Of a DNA stretch of 64,000 nucleotides, positions 63,914 through 64,000 are shown one piece after another. The notes under the pieces are model-generated. The model searched no databases. It was not told where the DNA came from and worked only from the letters and a program-made list of their open reading frames with translations. The translations under genes and the position numbers were made by a program. This stretch comes from Micromonospora radicis (GTDB lineage: Bacteria > Actinomycetota > Actinomycetes > Mycobacteriales > Micromonosporaceae): positions 1 through 64,000 of the forward strand of contig NZ_QXEC01000005.1 of assembly GCF_003583405.1 (NCBI RefSeq). The letters are read 5' to 3'. Every line of letters starts with the position of its first letter. The stretch's first letter is position 1.

Positions 63914-64000
63914 CTCGCCACGGCCGCGTCGGCGTCGAAGACGCTGGCCCGGAACCGGGCCAACGCGGTGGCCCGGTCCGACTCGGCAGTCGCGGCCCGC
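63889..64000 (-). CDS. C-terminal end of a probable glycosyltransferase (partial)
   Basis: The last 37 codons of a minus-strand gene are present and run off the right edge. The residues RATALARFRASVFDADAAV and ASYLELYGR fit the closing helix of GT-B glycosyltransferases, which often ends in YxxLY. The context (polysaccharide cluster) agrees. It overlaps the preceding glycosyltransferase tail to tail. The call rests on a short helix and is tentative. Confidence 0.5.
   Translation of the reverse strand, partial: RAATAESDRATALARFRASVFDADAAVASYLELYGR

Noticed and set aside
53428..64000. Polysaccharide cluster as a novel biological system
   Set aside because: Each gene belongs to a well-known glycopolymer family. 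The order is plausible for a standard lipid-linked assembly route, so novelty is limited to the structure of the product.

Overview
The window is 64 kb of very GC-rich DNA with near-uniform actinobacterial codon use, frequent GTG starts, and many -10 boxes of the TAnnnT type that sit 6-8 bases before the start codon (leaderless transcripts). The gene content fits a filamentous actinomycete of the Micromonosporaceae, most likely Micromonospora or a close relative: XRE/DUF397 pairs, a GPP34 protein, a class F sortase, secreted GH6 and GH9 cellulases, F420/LLM oxidoreductases, a SigB/SigF-type sigma factor and SpoIIE-type phosphatases. This assignment is inference from content; no rRNA or other phylogenetic marker is present. 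I see no tRNA, rRNA, CRISPR array, prophage or insertion sequence.

Layout. 1-17.9 kb: stress and signalling genes (mechanosensitive-channel-like protein, multidomain SpoIIE phosphatase, general stress protein, MarR-pirin operon, small membrane proteins, SigB/SigF-type sigma factor, GPP34-APC permease-GNAT operon, XRE/DUF397 pair, PP2C phosphatase), with a GH6 cellulase inside. 18-24 kb: GH9 cellulase, a frameshifted GNAT gene, an LLM oxidoreductase and a succinic semialdehyde dehydrogenase. The two cellulases share a TGGGAGCGCTCCCA-type operator in the same position relative to their promoters, so they look co-regulated by a CebR/CelR-type LacI repressor that is not in the window. 24-41 kb: housekeeping and mixed genes (SGNH hydrolase, EcsC, PAC2, exonuclease III, class F sortase pair, TrmB, DUF3516 helicase, cytidine deaminase, HrpA helicase, FAD monooxygenase). 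41-45.3 kb: a LysR regulator divergent from sdhCAB (succinate dehydrogenase). 45.3-53.3 kb: a decayed zone (alcohol dehydrogenase stub and a beta-lactamase-like gene broken by a 25-bp duplication), then an MBL-fold hydrolase, a NeuD-type acetyltransferase, dGTPase and Tex. 53.4 kb to the right edge: a cell-surface polysaccharide cluster (DegT aminotransferase, two initiating sugar-phosphate transferases, flippase, glycosyltransferases, UDP-sugar dehydrogenase, NAD-dependent epimerase, LCP ligase) that runs off the window.

Cross-cutting points. Several genes carry GNNT-N(14-16)-GGGTA promoters typical of the SigB/SigF general-stress sigma class, and a sigma gene of that class is in the same window. 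At least four genes are broken or are remnants: an epoxide hydrolase with its core deleted, a GNAT with a one-base insertion, an alcohol dehydrogenase stub, and the serine hydrolase split between signal peptide and catalytic domain. I did not find a convincing wholly new multi-gene system. The most informative observations are the paired cellulase operators, the stress-promoter set, the promoter-spanning operators at 11.3 and 34.1 kb, the palindromic repeat that encodes the ends of two convergent genes, and the fresh 25-bp duplication.
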